DNA of 64,000 nucleotides from JBGTFE01 sp036403235 (GCA_036403235.1 DASWRI010000015.1:98194-162193), one strand, 5' to 3'. Positions 43,887 through 52,869 are shown, counted from the first letter of the stretch. Translations and numbers: made by a program. Notes: generated from the sequence alone by a model not told the origin.

Positions 43887-45845
43887 CTAATTTATTAACT
43901 TAAATGTTGCGGGCATAAACTCGATGGCGACGATTTCGCCCGCGTATTTTGATTTTGCGTCTTCGACCGGATGATAAGTTATGACCGCAAAGCTGTCTTT
44001 TGTAATCGTTCCGCAGCCGACGGCGACGTCGGACGTTTCCGAACTGAATGACATTAAAAACAGCGAATCGAAATTCGTGGCTTGAAGCTTGACGATTTGA
44101 TTGTTAACATTCGCGGAAAATTCGACGACTTTGCCGAGACATTCGATTTTTGTTAAATAACCGAGCACTCTTTTCTCGCCCGCGTCCGGTTTTCTCAAAG
44201 CCTGATTGAGCGATTCGTTGACGGCCAGCGCGTTGCGTCTGGCGAGCTCTTCGTCGGAAACGGGCGCGTCGGAGACAATCTCGTTTTTCGCCTTATTTTT
44301 TAAGTCTCTTATCGCCTCAAGCTGCGATTCGGTCGAATTTATCACCAGAATCGTATTCTGCGCGTAAAGACGCATCTGGCTGTCCGAAGCGGTTTCGTAA
44401 ACTTTCTGCGCAATTGCGCGCCCGCCCGCAAAATCTTCTTTGCGGAGCAGAAGCTCGGCGGCGCGCATCAGGTAAGTTTGATTCCCCGACGAAATCGTCA
44501 GAGCCTTTTTGATAAACTGAAACGCTTCGTCGACGTCCTCGTTTCTGACCGAACTGACAAACGCGTATAGATTGTAACTTTCGGCAAAGTCAGCGTTTAG
44601 CGCAATGGCTTTTTTCAATTCCGCTTTTATTTCGTCGGCCGTCGCTTTATCGTACTTTGTGACGAAGCCGGTTTCGGTCATGCCTTCGCGGCTCAAAAGA
44701 TAAGCGTATCGATAATGCGAAAGATAATTTTTGTCGTCGGTTTCAATCGCTTTTTTCAGGAATTTTATCGCTTCGTCAAAATTTCCCTGTCGCATTTTGA
44801 CCAGCCCGAACGTCATATTTGCCGCCGCCGAATTCGGGTTGAGCGATAAAGCCTGTTCGAGATGCGCGGCGGCCTCGTCCAGCCGATTTGAGTGATAAAG
44901 CAAATCGCCGAGAATCGCTTTCGAATCGCTTTCCGAAATCGGAAAAGTCTGCATTTCCGTATCGAAAATCAATTTTTCCTTGAAATTGGCTATCAAGGCA
45001 TTAAATTTTCTTTGCCCGACATAATTTCGAAGCTCTTTTTCCATCTGGCCGTAATCCATCTGAAAAGCCTGCTGAAACGCGTCTTTCGACGGTTTCCCGT
45101 TGATGATTAATTCCATAAACGCGCTCAGTTGTTTGCGGCGCGCGCCGTCGTCGCTGTGAAGCAGATAATGCATCAGAGCCCACGCCTGAGCGTAAAAAAT
45201 GCTGACGCGGTCGCTGCCCTGACTGTTCAGAGTGTAATAATCAATATTAAAAAATGTGCTGAACGGAATAAAACTTCGCTGTTCGAGCAAGGCGAGATGA
45301 CTGCTGTTCAAAGCGCCGAGCGTCACTTTCTGGTCGTCCTCGATTTTAAAGTTTTCGTAATATTCGGCCAGCCCTTCGTTGAGCCACGGCGGAATACGCG
45401 AGCGGCCGATGGCGTTATCGACCAGAAAATGCGTGTATTCGTGAAAAATCGTGCTGTAGGTCTGCTCTTTTTCGCCTTCGGTCGAAAGCACGATGTAATT
45501 TACGTCCTCGCCTTTTTGAAAATAACCCGCGACCCAATCGTTTGTCTGGCCGTTCGGGTTGAGCGGTTTATACGGGCCGAAAGCTTTGTCGCTTTTGAAA
45601 ACGATGACGTTTGTCGGAACGGGCGAGGTAAATTTTAATTTCGGCAAAAGCTGTCGGAAAACTTCGCGAAACTGTTCGAGCTTGGTCGCCACGCGGCGGA
45701 TTTCCTTATCTCCGGCGTTGCCGACCATATTAAAATTTTTCGATTGAACTCTGACCCATTCGTCCTTAGCGAAAGCGGTAGTCGAAAAAAAAGCAAATAT
45801 TAAAATTGTTAAGGTAAATAAATGAAAATTAAAAAACTTTTTCAT
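43887..45845 (-). CDS. Gluzincin (peptidase MA-like) protein with TPR repeats
   Basis: 652 residues with signal peptide 1-26 (ILIFAFFSTTAFA). The zinc motif HEYTHFLVDNA lies near residue 140 and the downstream Glu is in PPWLNEGLAEYYE, the peptidase MA/DUF1570 pattern. Residues about 300-500 are TPR repeats (LDEAAAHLEQALSLNPNSA, FDEAIKFLKKAIETDDKNY). A C-terminal beta domain of about 90 residues has two Cys (IECLGKV, VGCGTI). It is probably a periplasmic or secreted metallopeptidase with a protein-binding arm. It is convergent with the M36 gene and upstream of the M15-like genes on the same strand. Confidence 0.82.
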   Translation of the reverse strand: MKKFFNFHLFTLTILIFAFFSTTAFAKDEWVRVQSKNFNMVGNAGDKEIRRVATKLEQFREVFRQLLPKLKFTSPVPTNVIVFKSDKAFGPYKPLNPNGQTNDWVAGYFQKGEDVNYIVLSTEGEKEQTYSTIFHEYTHFLVDNAIGRSRIPPWLNEGLAEYYENFKIEDDQKVTLGALNSSHLALLEQRSFIPFSTFFNIDYYTLNSQGSDRVSIFYAQAWALMHYLLHSDDGARRKQLSAFMELIINGKPSKDAFQQAFQMDYGQMEKELRNYVGQRKFNALIANFKEKLIFDTEMQTFPISESDSKAILGDLLYHSNRLDEAAAHLEQALSLNPNSAAANMTFGLVKMRQGNFDEAIKFLKKAIETDDKNYLSHYRYAYLLSREGMTETGFVTKYDKATADEIKAELKKAIALNADFAESYNLYAFVSSVRNEDVDEAFQFIKKALTISSGNQTYLMRAAELLLRKEDFAGGRAIAQKVYETASDSQMRLYAQNTILVINSTESQLEAIRDLKNKAKNEIVSDAPVSDEELARRNALAVNESLNQALRKPDAGEKRVLGYLTKIECLGKVVEFSANVNNQIVKLQATNFDSLFLMSFSSETSDVAVGCGTITKDSFAVITYHPVEDAKSKYAGEIVAIEFMPATFKLIN

Positions 45846-45882
45846 AAAATTGCGTGAGAATTCGACGGTTTAATCCGAAAGC

Positions 45883-46821
45883 TTAGATGTCCGGAAGCCA
45901 GAAAGTTCTGCCCGCGTCGGAGATTTTTTTCAAACCGAGCTTGCCGAGTTCGTCTTCTTTGACGCCGAGAAACGTAAAGTGCGGCAAGTCCGACTGGACG
46001 GTTTGAAACCAGCCGTGACGCGCCATAATTTGCCTGACTTCGGCGTTTCCGTTTTCGCTGACGTCGAGCGCCAGCATCGACAAATGCTGCGACGTTCCCG
46101 GCGGCGCGACCGAATAAATTATCGATTTCGACAAATCTTTGGCGAAATATATTCCTTCGGCTTCGAGCTTGAATATTTCCGGCACTTGCTCAAACGGCGA
46201 AAGCGATTTTATGCGGTCGGCATCCGCTTTTGATAATTTTCCATTCTGCGTCCAGTGTTCGAGCCCCGGATTGACGCGGCTCGCCCACAAATCGACCGTT
46301 TCGCCGTAACTTCTTCGCGCCGAATCAGCGCCGCGCGGGGTTATCGTCAAATTGTTTTGCTTGGCTTCGGAAATCGCATCTTTTAAGGCGTTCATCGCCG
46401 CCGCCTGCAGCTCGAGATTAAAACCGCCGATTTGCGCCGATGATTTTTCGAGCGCCGATTGAAACGCGGCGACTTCCTGTTCGTTTTTGAAAATTACTGT
46501 TTTCGGCGGAGTTGCGCCGCCGCGAGCGACGAAAACCGAGCCGTATTCTTTTAACAACCTGCGCCCCACGTCCTCGGTCGGCTGCTCAAATCCCTGAGGC
46601 AGACTCGCCGCGAATCCAACGTTTTTGATTTCACCGTTTCCGCTCTTCATTTTGTTTCCGACGCTGTCCGTATTTTGCGATTCGGAGCTTGAATTGTTTG
46701 AAACGCTCGCGCCCGGAGATTTTCTCGGAGTTGCGCCGCGATTATTAGCGTCGTCGCTTTTCCAGCACGCGGCTCCGAACGTAAAAATCAATAAAATTAT
46801 CGAAAAGTGTCTGCCTTTCAT
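45883..46821 (-). CDS. Lipoprotein with M15 (VanY/DacB)-like zinc carboxypeptidase domain
   Basis: 312 residues. Lipobox TFGAAC (Cys about 19), then a Ser/Asn-rich spacer to about 65. The C-terminal domain has the LAS-type zinc ligands: His and Asp in PGTSQHLSMLALDV and His in SDLPHFTFLG. YGETVDLWASRVNPGLEHW, upstream, matches the substrate-binding part of the fold. Family M15 enzymes trim peptidoglycan stem peptides. It is a paralogue of the next gene, 15 nt away, with the same motif order. Confidence 0.75.
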   Translation of the reverse strand: MKGRHFSIILLIFTFGAACWKSDDANNRGATPRKSPGASVSNNSSSESQNTDSVGNKMKSGNGEIKNVGFAASLPQGFEQPTEDVGRRLLKEYGSVFVARGGATPPKTVIFKNEQEVAAFQSALEKSSAQIGGFNLELQAAAMNALKDAISEAKQNNLTITPRGADSARRSYGETVDLWASRVNPGLEHWTQNGKLSKADADRIKSLSPFEQVPEIFKLEAEGIYFAKDLSKSIIYSVAPPGTSQHLSMLALDVSENGNAEVRQIMARHGWFQTVQSDLPHFTFLGVKEDELGKLGLKKISDAGRTFWLPDI

Positions 46822-46836
46822 TTTTTCTCAAACGAT

Positions 46837-47748
46837 TCAATCCAGATTCGGAATCCAGAATTCCTGACCGCCGACCATTTCCCGTTTCAAGCCGTATTTG
46901 CCCAAATCTTCTTTTGCGAGGCCGAGATACGTAAAATGCGGCAAATCGCTTTTTACGGTCTGAAACCAGCCGTGACGCGCTAGAATATCTCTGACCTGTT
47001 TGTTTCCGAACTGCTCGACGTCGAGCGCGAGCATAAAAATATGCTGCGAAGCGCCGGGCGCGGCGACCGAATAAAGAATCGATTTCGAAAAATCCGTGCT
47101 GAACCAGAGCTTTTTGCTTTCCCATTCGAGCACTTTCTGTACCTGCTCGTTAATCGTCAACGCTTTGGCCGCATCGGCATCGCGGCGCGAGATTTTCCCT
47201 TTTCCGACCCAGTAATTCAAGCCCGGATAAAATCTCGAATCCCAGAGTTTTTCCGTATCGCCATAAGAGCGTTTGGCGGCCGTCGAACCGCCGCGCGGCG
47301 TGATTTTAAGATTTTTCTTCGCGGCTTCCTTGACGGCTTCGAGCAAAGCGTTCATCGCCGGTTCTTGTAACTCAATCTGAACGCCGCCGACGACCGACGA
47401 CTTCGGCTTGGCGAATTTTTGATAAAAACTGACTTCGTTTTCGTCCTTAAAAACGCATTTGAACGGAAAAACAATGCCGGTTTTATCGTTATTGTCGGCG
47501 ATGAAAATCGCACCGTAATCGGCAAACACCCGTTTTGCGACCGAATCCTTTTCAATCGGGCAAATTTCTTCGAGCTTTCGTGTGACGACTTTCGACCTTC
47601 CGTTTTCGACCGTGTTCCATTTCATCGTCGAAAGCTTATTTGTCAAAAAGTCTTTAAAATTTACGGTTTCCTGCGAAAAAGCGGGAAAGGCCGGCGCGTA
47701 AAACGCCAGACATAAAAAAGCCGATAAAATATAGCCCTGTTTTTTCAA
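46837..47748 (-). CDS. Secreted M15-like zinc carboxypeptidase, paralogue of the neighbour
   Basis: 303 residues from TTG 47748, chosen because GGAG lies 8 nt upstream and it begins a clean signal peptide (GYILSAFLCLAFYAPAFPAFS). An ATG at 47853 would overlap the iron permease gene by 83 nt. The zinc ligands are His and Asp in PGASQHIFMLALDV and His in SDLPHFTYLG. The rest follows the neighbour (YGDTEKLWDSRFYPGLNYW). Two adjacent copies, one lipid-anchored and one apparently soluble, suggest duplication with different location. Confidence 0.72.
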   Translation of the reverse strand: MKKQGYILSAFLCLAFYAPAFPAFSQETVNFKDFLTNKLSTMKWNTVENGRSKVVTRKLEEICPIEKDSVAKRVFADYGAIFIADNNDKTGIVFPFKCVFKDENEVSFYQKFAKPKSSVVGGVQIELQEPAMNALLEAVKEAAKKNLKITPRGGSTAAKRSYGDTEKLWDSRFYPGLNYWVGKGKISRRDADAAKALTINEQVQKVLEWESKKLWFSTDFSKSILYSVAAPGASQHIFMLALDVEQFGNKQVRDILARHGWFQTVKSDLPHFTYLGLAKEDLGKYGLKREMVGGQEFWIPNLD

Positions 47749-47770
47749 ATCGATTTTCTCCAAAGCAATT

Positions 47771-48175
47771 TCAAGATTTTTCTTCTTCGCGTTTATCTTT
47801 TTCCTTGCGCGCTTCGTGCGCCAGAGTGAGATATTCTTCACGGATTTGGTCAAGCTCTTTTTCGTCCAGTTCTTCCAAATCCAGAACTTGATTTCGCGCT
47901 CCTTCGAGACAGCGAATTATTTCATCGAGCTTTAACTGCAACGCTTCGGTGTCGCGGTTTTGCGTGTTTTGAATCAGAAAAACCATCAGAAAAGTGACAA
48001 TCGTCGTTCCCGTATTGATGACGAGCTGCCACGTGTCGCTGAAATGAAAAAGCGGCCCGGTTGCAGCCCAGACGATAATAATGACGACGGCCGAAATAAA
48101 CGTCACGGGTTTACCCGTGTAATGCGAAGTCAATTTGGCAAAACGCGTAAACACATGTCTTTTTTCTTCAGCCAT
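47771..48175 (-). CDS. Low-affinity iron permease family membrane protein
   Basis: 134 residues from ATG 48175 (MAEEKRHVF). The longer start at 48208 overlaps hutH. Two transmembrane helices (about 20-42 and 52-75) carry the family pattern GKPVTFISAVVIIIVWAATG and INTGTTIVTFLMVFLIQNTQNRD. A charged coiled-coil tail follows. The family name comes from plant/fungal Fet4-like proteins, but many bacterial members lack tested transport. It starts 4 nt after the hutH stop, so the two are co-transcribed. Confidence 0.85.
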   Translation of the reverse strand: MAEEKRHVFTRFAKLTSHYTGKPVTFISAVVIIIVWAATGPLFHFSDTWQLVINTGTTIVTFLMVFLIQNTQNRDTEALQLKLDEIIRCLEGARNQVLDLEELDEKELDQIREEYLTLAHEARKEKDKREEEKS

Positions 48176-48179
48176 ATTT

Positions 48180-49793
48180 TTAATCCAGCATTTCCTGCAC
48201 GATTTCACTCATCGCGTCGATATGACGCTTCATGTATTCGTCTTTTTCGATAAATGGGACGCGCGAACGAATGAGATTATAAATCTTTTGCGTGCCTTTG
48301 CCTAGATTTTTTTCCGCGCCGATGGATTTTTTTCTAAAATCCACGCCCTGCGCCGCGCAAAACAGCTCGAGAGCCAGAATATGCCGCAGATTTTCGACGA
48401 CGCGGCGCAGCTTTAGAACCGACGTGACGCCCATCGAAACGTGGTCTTCGACGTTCGCCGAGCTCGGAATCGTGTCGGCGCTCGCCGGGTGCGAGAGAAT
48501 TTTATTTTCATTGCAAAGCGCGGCGGCCGTGTATTGGACAATCATAAAACCCGAATTCAACCCGCCGTCCTCGGTCAAAAACGCTGGCAAAACGTGCGCG
48601 TTTGAAGACTCGTCGGTCAGCTTCATAATTCTCCGCTCGGAAATATTTCCGAGCTCGGTCAAAGCAATCGCCAGATAATCCATCGAAAGCGCGAGCGGCT
48701 CGCCGTGAAAATTTCCGCCGGAGATAACCTCGATTTTATAATCAAGTGAGTTGCGGGAGTCTTGAGAATCAGTAGAAACAAAATTCGATTCTTCAATCTT
48801 CAGACTCTCTTGAGTCTCTTGAGTCTCTTGACTAACAAAAATTAACGGATTGTCCGTCACCGCGTTTAATTCGAGATTGACGACCCATTCGGCGTAGTCA
48901 ATCGCGTCGAGACACGCGCCGTGAACCTGCGGCATACAGCGCAGAGTGTATGCGTCCTGCACGTTCGTCGCGTCAAATTCGCGGACGAAATCGCTTCCGT
49001 CCAAAAGCGCGCGCAGATTTGCGGCGCAGCGAACCTGTCGAGGATGCGGGCGCAGCGCGTGAATCCGCTCGTCAAAGGCTCGCGTCGTTCCCTTTAAGGC
49101 TTCCAGCGTCAGGCAGCCGGAAACGTCGGCAATCGAGGCCAGTTTTTTTGCTTTATAAGTTTCGAGCAGTCCGACGGCCGTCATGACGGTCGTCCCGTTC
49201 GTCAGCGCGAGTCCTTCTTTGGCGGCGAGCGTGACGGGTTTTAGATTTGCCTTTTCGAGCGCGTCTTTTCCGCTCAAAATTTCGCCTTCGAATTCGGCCT
49301 CGCCTTCGCCGATGAGCACGCACGCCATGTGCGCGAGCGGCGCTAAGTCTCCGCTCGCGCCGAGACTTCCCTTTTCCGGAATCTGCGGATTGACGCCGCG
49401 ATTTAAAAGTTCTAAAAGAAGCTCGAGCGTCTCCGGACGGATGCCGGAAAAACCGCGCGCCAGAGTGTTTGCGCGAATCAGCATAATCGCGCGCGTCGTC
49501 GGCGCGTCGAACGCGTCTCCGACGCCGACCGCGTGACTTAAAACGATATTTCGCTGGAGCAGCGCCGATTCTGCGGGCGAGATGATTTTGTCCTTAAACG
49601 CGCCGAATCCGGTCGTAATGCCGTATGCAATCTCGCCGCGTTCGAGCAAATGCTGAACGGCGTCGGCGCATTTTTTTATGTTTGCTTTCGCCTTTTCCGA
49701 AAGGACGACCCGCGGCTCAGCAGGCTTGCCGTAAGCGACGGCGACAACCTGCTCGATTGTCAAATTTTCGCCGTCTAAAATAATTTGGTTCAT
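48180..49793 (-). CDS. hutH: Histidine ammonia-lyase with a repeat-derived insert
   Basis: 537 residues, about 30 longer than usual. The MIO prosthetic group forms from Ala-Ser-Gly at 146-148 in KGSLGASGDLAPL. YGITTGFGAF, TDNPLIF and SGGNFHGEP are all conserved. It deaminates histidine to urocanate, the first step of the Hut pathway. Between TDNPLIF and VISGGNFHGEP sits an insert (about 321-355, starting SQETQETQESLK) encoded by a 9-bp tandem repeat of CTCTTGAGT at 48800-48833. The frame is kept, so the enzyme may still fold with an extra loop. hutI lies 5.6 kb upstream across the borosin cluster. Confidence 0.95.
   Translation of the reverse strand: MNQIILDGENLTIEQVVAVAYGKPAEPRVVLSEKAKANIKKCADAVQHLLERGEIAYGITTGFGAFKDKIISPAESALLQRNIVLSHAVGVGDAFDAPTTRAIMLIRANTLARGFSGIRPETLELLLELLNRGVNPQIPEKGSLGASGDLAPLAHMACVLIGEGEAEFEGEILSGKDALEKANLKPVTLAAKEGLALTNGTTVMTAVGLLETYKAKKLASIADVSGCLTLEALKGTTRAFDERIHALRPHPRQVRCAANLRALLDGSDFVREFDATNVQDAYTLRCMPQVHGACLDAIDYAEWVVNLELNAVTDNPLIFVSQETQETQESLKIEESNFVSTDSQDSRNSLDYKIEVISGGNFHGEPLALSMDYLAIALTELGNISERRIMKLTDESSNAHVLPAFLTEDGGLNSGFMIVQYTAAALCNENKILSHPASADTIPSSANVEDHVSMGVTSVLKLRRVVENLRHILALELFCAAQGVDFRKKSIGAEKNLGKGTQKIYNLIRSRVPFIEKDEYMKRHIDAMSEIVQEMLD
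48796..48833. repeat. CTCTTGAGT tandem repeat inside hutH
   Basis: Three units of CTCTTGAGT at 9-bp spacing lie in the coding sequence of hutH, exactly where the protein is longer than the family norm. Confidence 0.75.
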
Positions 49794-49924
49794 TGGTTAA
49801 AGATTTCCGTTCCAACGCAATAATACTAATTTTTGAAACAAGTTATAAGTTGCTCCAGTTTTTCAGCAAACAAGATTTTTATATTTTTCCGGTTTCATTT
49901 CAAAACACTCGGGGAGACAAAATT

Positions 49925-50215
49925 ATGCCTGGGATTTTATACGTTCTAATAATTGCTTTTTTTATTCTACATTTAATTGTCTTCGGTCAGAAATCGTGTG
50001 CTCACCGGTATGCGTCCGCCAAACCGCTGGCTCTGAAAAATTGCCTGGAATTGATGAGTTTCTTGAATAATCCTTTGAATGGCCGCGGGATTCAGAAAGT
50101 TTTTGTGAAAAAAATTATTGTACGATTTGTTGTCCGAGCAGACGACAATATTCGTCCTTTACGACCTGGAAACATTCGCAGACGCTTGTTTCCAGGCCTT
50201 TGCGGTCGCGCATGA
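49925..50215 (+). CDS. Possible small membrane protein (doubtful)
   Basis: 96 codons from ATG 49925, which has GGGGAG upstream. The first 20 residues are hydrophobic (GILYVLIIAFFILHLIVFG). The remaining part turns basic and its last 100 nt overlap the Crp/Fnr gene on the other strand, where that gene is clearly coding. The real product, if any, could be only the N-terminal segment. Not recognised. Confidence 0.25.
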   Translation: MPGILYVLIIAFFILHLIVFGQKSCAHRYASAKPLALKNCLELMSFLNNPLNGRGIQKVFVKKIIVRFVVRADDNIRPLRPGNIRRRLFPGLCGRA

Positions 50216-50843
50216 TGATTATTCCGCGGACATATGAAATCAACCCCTTCGCCTGAAGGCGTCCGGCGGCCTCGGAAATGCTTCCGCGCCGCGCGCCGAG
50301 CATGTGGGCGATGGTTTCGTGCGTCATCACCATTTTGTCTTCCTCAAGCAAATCGTGGTTAATCAAAAGCCAGCGGCAGAGATGCTGCTCGACCGAATGA
50401 AGCCGGTTGCAGATGGCGGTTTGCGAAATCTGCGTCATCAACGCCTGCGTGTAGCGCAAAAGGATTTGCTGAAACGCGCCGCCGCGCCCAAATTCTTTCT
50501 GCGCCGCCCGCGCGCTCATCCGAAAAGCGCTGCCCGCGCTCTGCACGATTTCGCGGTTCGGCGTTGTCTCGCCGCCGAGAAAAAGCGCGATTCCGGCCAG
50601 CCCGTCGTTGCCGATAATTCCGGTTTCGGCGGTCGCGCCGTTTTCGGTCGTGCAGATACGCGAAATGATGGCCGAAGTCGGAAAATAAACAAATTCAATG
50701 TGCCCGCCCGACTCATAAAGAACCTCACCGGAACGAAGCGAAATCGGGCGCAAATCAGGTTTGATGCGAGCAAATTCGCTTGCCGGTAATGCATTCAGCA
50801 ATCGATTATTTCGCACACCTTTCGGGGTAGGAGATGCCGTCAT
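50115..50843 (-). CDS. Crp/Fnr family transcriptional regulator
   Basis: 242 residues with GAGGAAA before the ATG. A cyclic-nucleotide-binding-like beta barrel covers about 25-140 and a Crp-type winged helix about 155-225 (MVMTHETIAHMLGARRGSIS as recognition region). There is no FNR Cys cluster and no full cAMP-binding signature, so the signal is unknown. It is transcribed divergently from the borosin cluster, with 393 bp between the starts, and is the natural candidate for its local regulator. Confidence 0.9.
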   Translation of the reverse strand: MTASPTPKGVRNNRLLNALPASEFARIKPDLRPISLRSGEVLYESGGHIEFVYFPTSAIISRICTTENGATAETGIIGNDGLAGIALFLGGETTPNREIVQSAGSAFRMSARAAQKEFGRGGAFQQILLRYTQALMTQISQTAICNRLHSVEQHLCRWLLINHDLLEEDKMVMTHETIAHMLGARRGSISEAAGRLQAKGLISYVRGIIIMRDRKGLETSVCECFQVVKDEYCRLLGQQIVQ

Positions 50844-51236
50844 ATTTTCCTCTTAAATTGTGTGAGAAATATATCATTATCAGACAATTAACGCAACAAA
50901 AAAATTTTAAAAAGAAAGACTTATATGTCCGCTAACGGGCAGACTGGTTTGCTAAAAACGATTATTATTTTTCTAAATAAAATTTCGGCGGATTTCGACG
51001 CCCCAATTAAATTGGTTTCAAATTCCGTTTACTAAAATTTGATTCAGTCGCCGGCTTCTGAAGTTCCCAATATCTGGTCAACTTAGACTAAGACGCCCAG
51101 AGCCGGTCAAACCACCGTGTACTGCACGGTTTTCAGGTTAGAAATCTAAATTTTGCGGTATATCTCCGGCCACGACTTCGGTGCGCCGGGATGAGGCAGA
51201 ATTATCTAAACACAAATTCCAAAAGGAGCAAATTAT
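50844..51236 (+). promoter_or_regulatory. Structured leader and promoter region of the borosin cluster
   Basis: No credible reading frame. The distal part (50880-51050) is AT-rich and likely holds divergent promoters. The proximal part is GC-richer with two hairpins: ACCGTG-TACTG-CACGGT (51112-51128 region) and CCGGC-CAC...GTG-C-GCCGG (51164-51189 region, closing loop GACTTCG). I recognise no known riboswitch class. A clear AAGGAG precedes the ATG at 51237. Confidence 0.5.
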
Positions 51237-52778
51237 ATGAAGAAAGGTTCTCTAATTATTGTCGGTTCGGGCATCAAAAGCGTCGGACATCTGACGATTG
51301 AAACTCAGGGTTGGATTAAACATTCAGACGTGGTTTTATACTGCGTAGCCGATCCGGCTACCGAAGTTTGGATTAAGGAAAACAGCAAATACAGTATCGA
51401 TTTGTATCAATTTTACGGCAATGACAAACGCCGTCTGGACACGTATATCGATATGGCTGACGAGATGCTCAAATATATGCGCGAAGGCAAAGACGTCTGC
51501 GGGGTTTTCTACGGTCATCCCGGCGTGTTTGTTTATCCTTCGCATCGCGCCGTCGAAATCGCTCGTTCGGAAGGCTATCGTGCCGCGATTTTGCCGGCCA
51601 TTTCCGCTTTAGATTGTTTATACGCCGATTGCGGCGTCGACCCGTCTACGAAAGGCTCGCAAACGGTCGAGGCGACCGACCTGCTTCTCCGCAAACGAAC
51701 GCTGACGACGGACGGCCACGTCGTCGTCTGGCAGATTGGCTGCGTCGGCGACCTCGGTTTTAACTTCGCCGGTTACGACAATCGCAATTTGAATATTCTG
51801 GTCGATTATCTGGAAGCTTTTTACGACAAAAATCACGAAGTGATTCATTATCAGGGCTCGCAGTATCCGATGTGCCCGTCGGTTGTCGAAAAAATGCCGC
51901 TCGACAAATTGAGAACGGCGGCCGTCACCGGAATTTCAACTTTGTATATTCCGCCGCAGGACGAAAGGCCGACCGACGTCGACATGGCTCGAAAACTCGG
52001 ACTGGTGGTTAAACAAGTGAGGCCGCACGGCGAGATACCGTCGAAGAGTCAGCCCAAAGCCGAAAACGGCTCGAACGGCAATAAATCGACCAACGGCGGT
52101 AATGGAAATGGAAACGGAGTCCCTATCAAAACGGTCAAAAAAGGAAGCCGCTATTATCCTTCGCCCGACCACAGCGGACTGGCAACTTTTATCACCGACA
52201 CTTTCGAAAATCCGATGATACTCGCCGAGTTTTTGCGTAACCCGGAGATGACCGCCTCGACTCACGCCAATCTGACGCTACCTGAAAAACAGGCGCTCTT
52301 AAGCATGCATTCGGGTCGAATCAGAATGGCAATCAAACAATCTCACTGGGCCGATGAGCGCGTTAAGGCAATTGACGCGACGCACGAATTATATGCCGAG
52401 CAATCGGCAGATGACGATAACGACCCGCCGATTACCACGACCGAAGTGGCCGTCGAAGTAGTTGAGATAGTTGAAGTAGCGGCTAGCAGCGGCTCGCCAA
52501 AAGGCTCAGCGGGCACGCCTTCCGACCCGCCGATTACGACGACGGACACGACCGTCGATGTAACCGAGGTCGTCGAGGTCGTCGAAATCGTCGAAATCGT
52601 AATTGCCGATGACGATAAGGCTTCGTCAACTAAAGATACGTATGGCGATTCGTCCGACAATCCCCCGACTACGACAACCGATACGACCGTCGATGTAACA
52701 GAGGTCTTGGTCGTCGAGGTCGTCGATGTAGTTGTGATAGCCGAAAAAGACGAATCCGACCCGGACAGTAAGAAATAA
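51237..52778 (+). CDS. Borosin-type autocatalytic peptide alpha-N-methyltransferase fused to three core peptides
   Basis: 513 residues. Residues 1-250 are a SAM-dependent tetrapyrrole-methylase fold very close to fungal OphMA (omphalotin): GSLIIVGSGIKSVG, CVADPATEVWI, GVFYGHPGVFVYPSHRA, IGCVGDLGFNF. OphMA residues Y63, Y66, R72 and Y76 match Y57, Y60, R66 and Y70 here. A Gly/Asn linker (about 275-300) and a helical clasp-like domain (about 310-375) follow. The tail holds three Val/Ile/Glu-rich segments at about 403-416, 440-457 and 485-502, each after a PPITTT or PPTTTT spacer, for example VTEVVEVVEIVEIVIA. In the family the enzyme methylates backbone amides of its own C-terminal core in a dimer. 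Methylation here is inferred. Confidence 0.9.
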   Translation: MKKGSLIIVGSGIKSVGHLTIETQGWIKHSDVVLYCVADPATEVWIKENSKYSIDLYQFYGNDKRRLDTYIDMADEMLKYMREGKDVCGVFYGHPGVFVYPSHRAVEIARSEGYRAAILPAISALDCLYADCGVDPSTKGSQTVEATDLLLRKRTLTTDGHVVVWQIGCVGDLGFNFAGYDNRNLNILVDYLEAFYDKNHEVIHYQGSQYPMCPSVVEKMPLDKLRTAAVTGISTLYIPPQDERPTDVDMARKLGLVVKQVRPHGEIPSKSQPKAENGSNGNKSTNGGNGNGNGVPIKTVKKGSRYYPSPDHSGLATFITDTFENPMILAEFLRNPEMTASTHANLTLPEKQALLSMHSGRIRMAIKQSHWADERVKAIDATHELYAEQSADDDNDPPITTTEVAVEVVEIVEVAASSGSPKGSAGTPSDPPITTTDTTVDVTEVVEVVEIVEIVIADDDKASSTKDTYGDSSDNPPTTTTDTTVDVTEVLVVEVVDVVVIAEKDESDPDSKK

Positions 52779-52785
52779 ATTCCCG

Positions 52786-52827
52786 TCCGGCAGGCGAATA
52801 AGAATGTTTCATTCGTCGCCTGCCGGA
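52786..52827 (+). terminator. Intercistronic hairpin between methyltransferase and precursor
   Basis: TCCGGCAGGCGAAT (52786-52799) pairs with ATTCGTCGCCTGCCGGA (52811-52827, one bulged T). The following TATTTTCC is only weakly T-rich. It could attenuate, or protect message ends, and so set different levels of enzyme and second precursor. Confidence 0.55.
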
Positions 52828-52869
52828 TATTTTCCAAGTTAATTCACTTAAACAGAAGGAGATAAGTTT

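Noticed and set aside
49793..50215. 140-residue frame from the hutH divergent region
   Set aside because: The first 44 codons lack a ribosome site and the end overlaps the Crp/Fnr gene. Only the shorter start at 49925 was kept, with low confidence.
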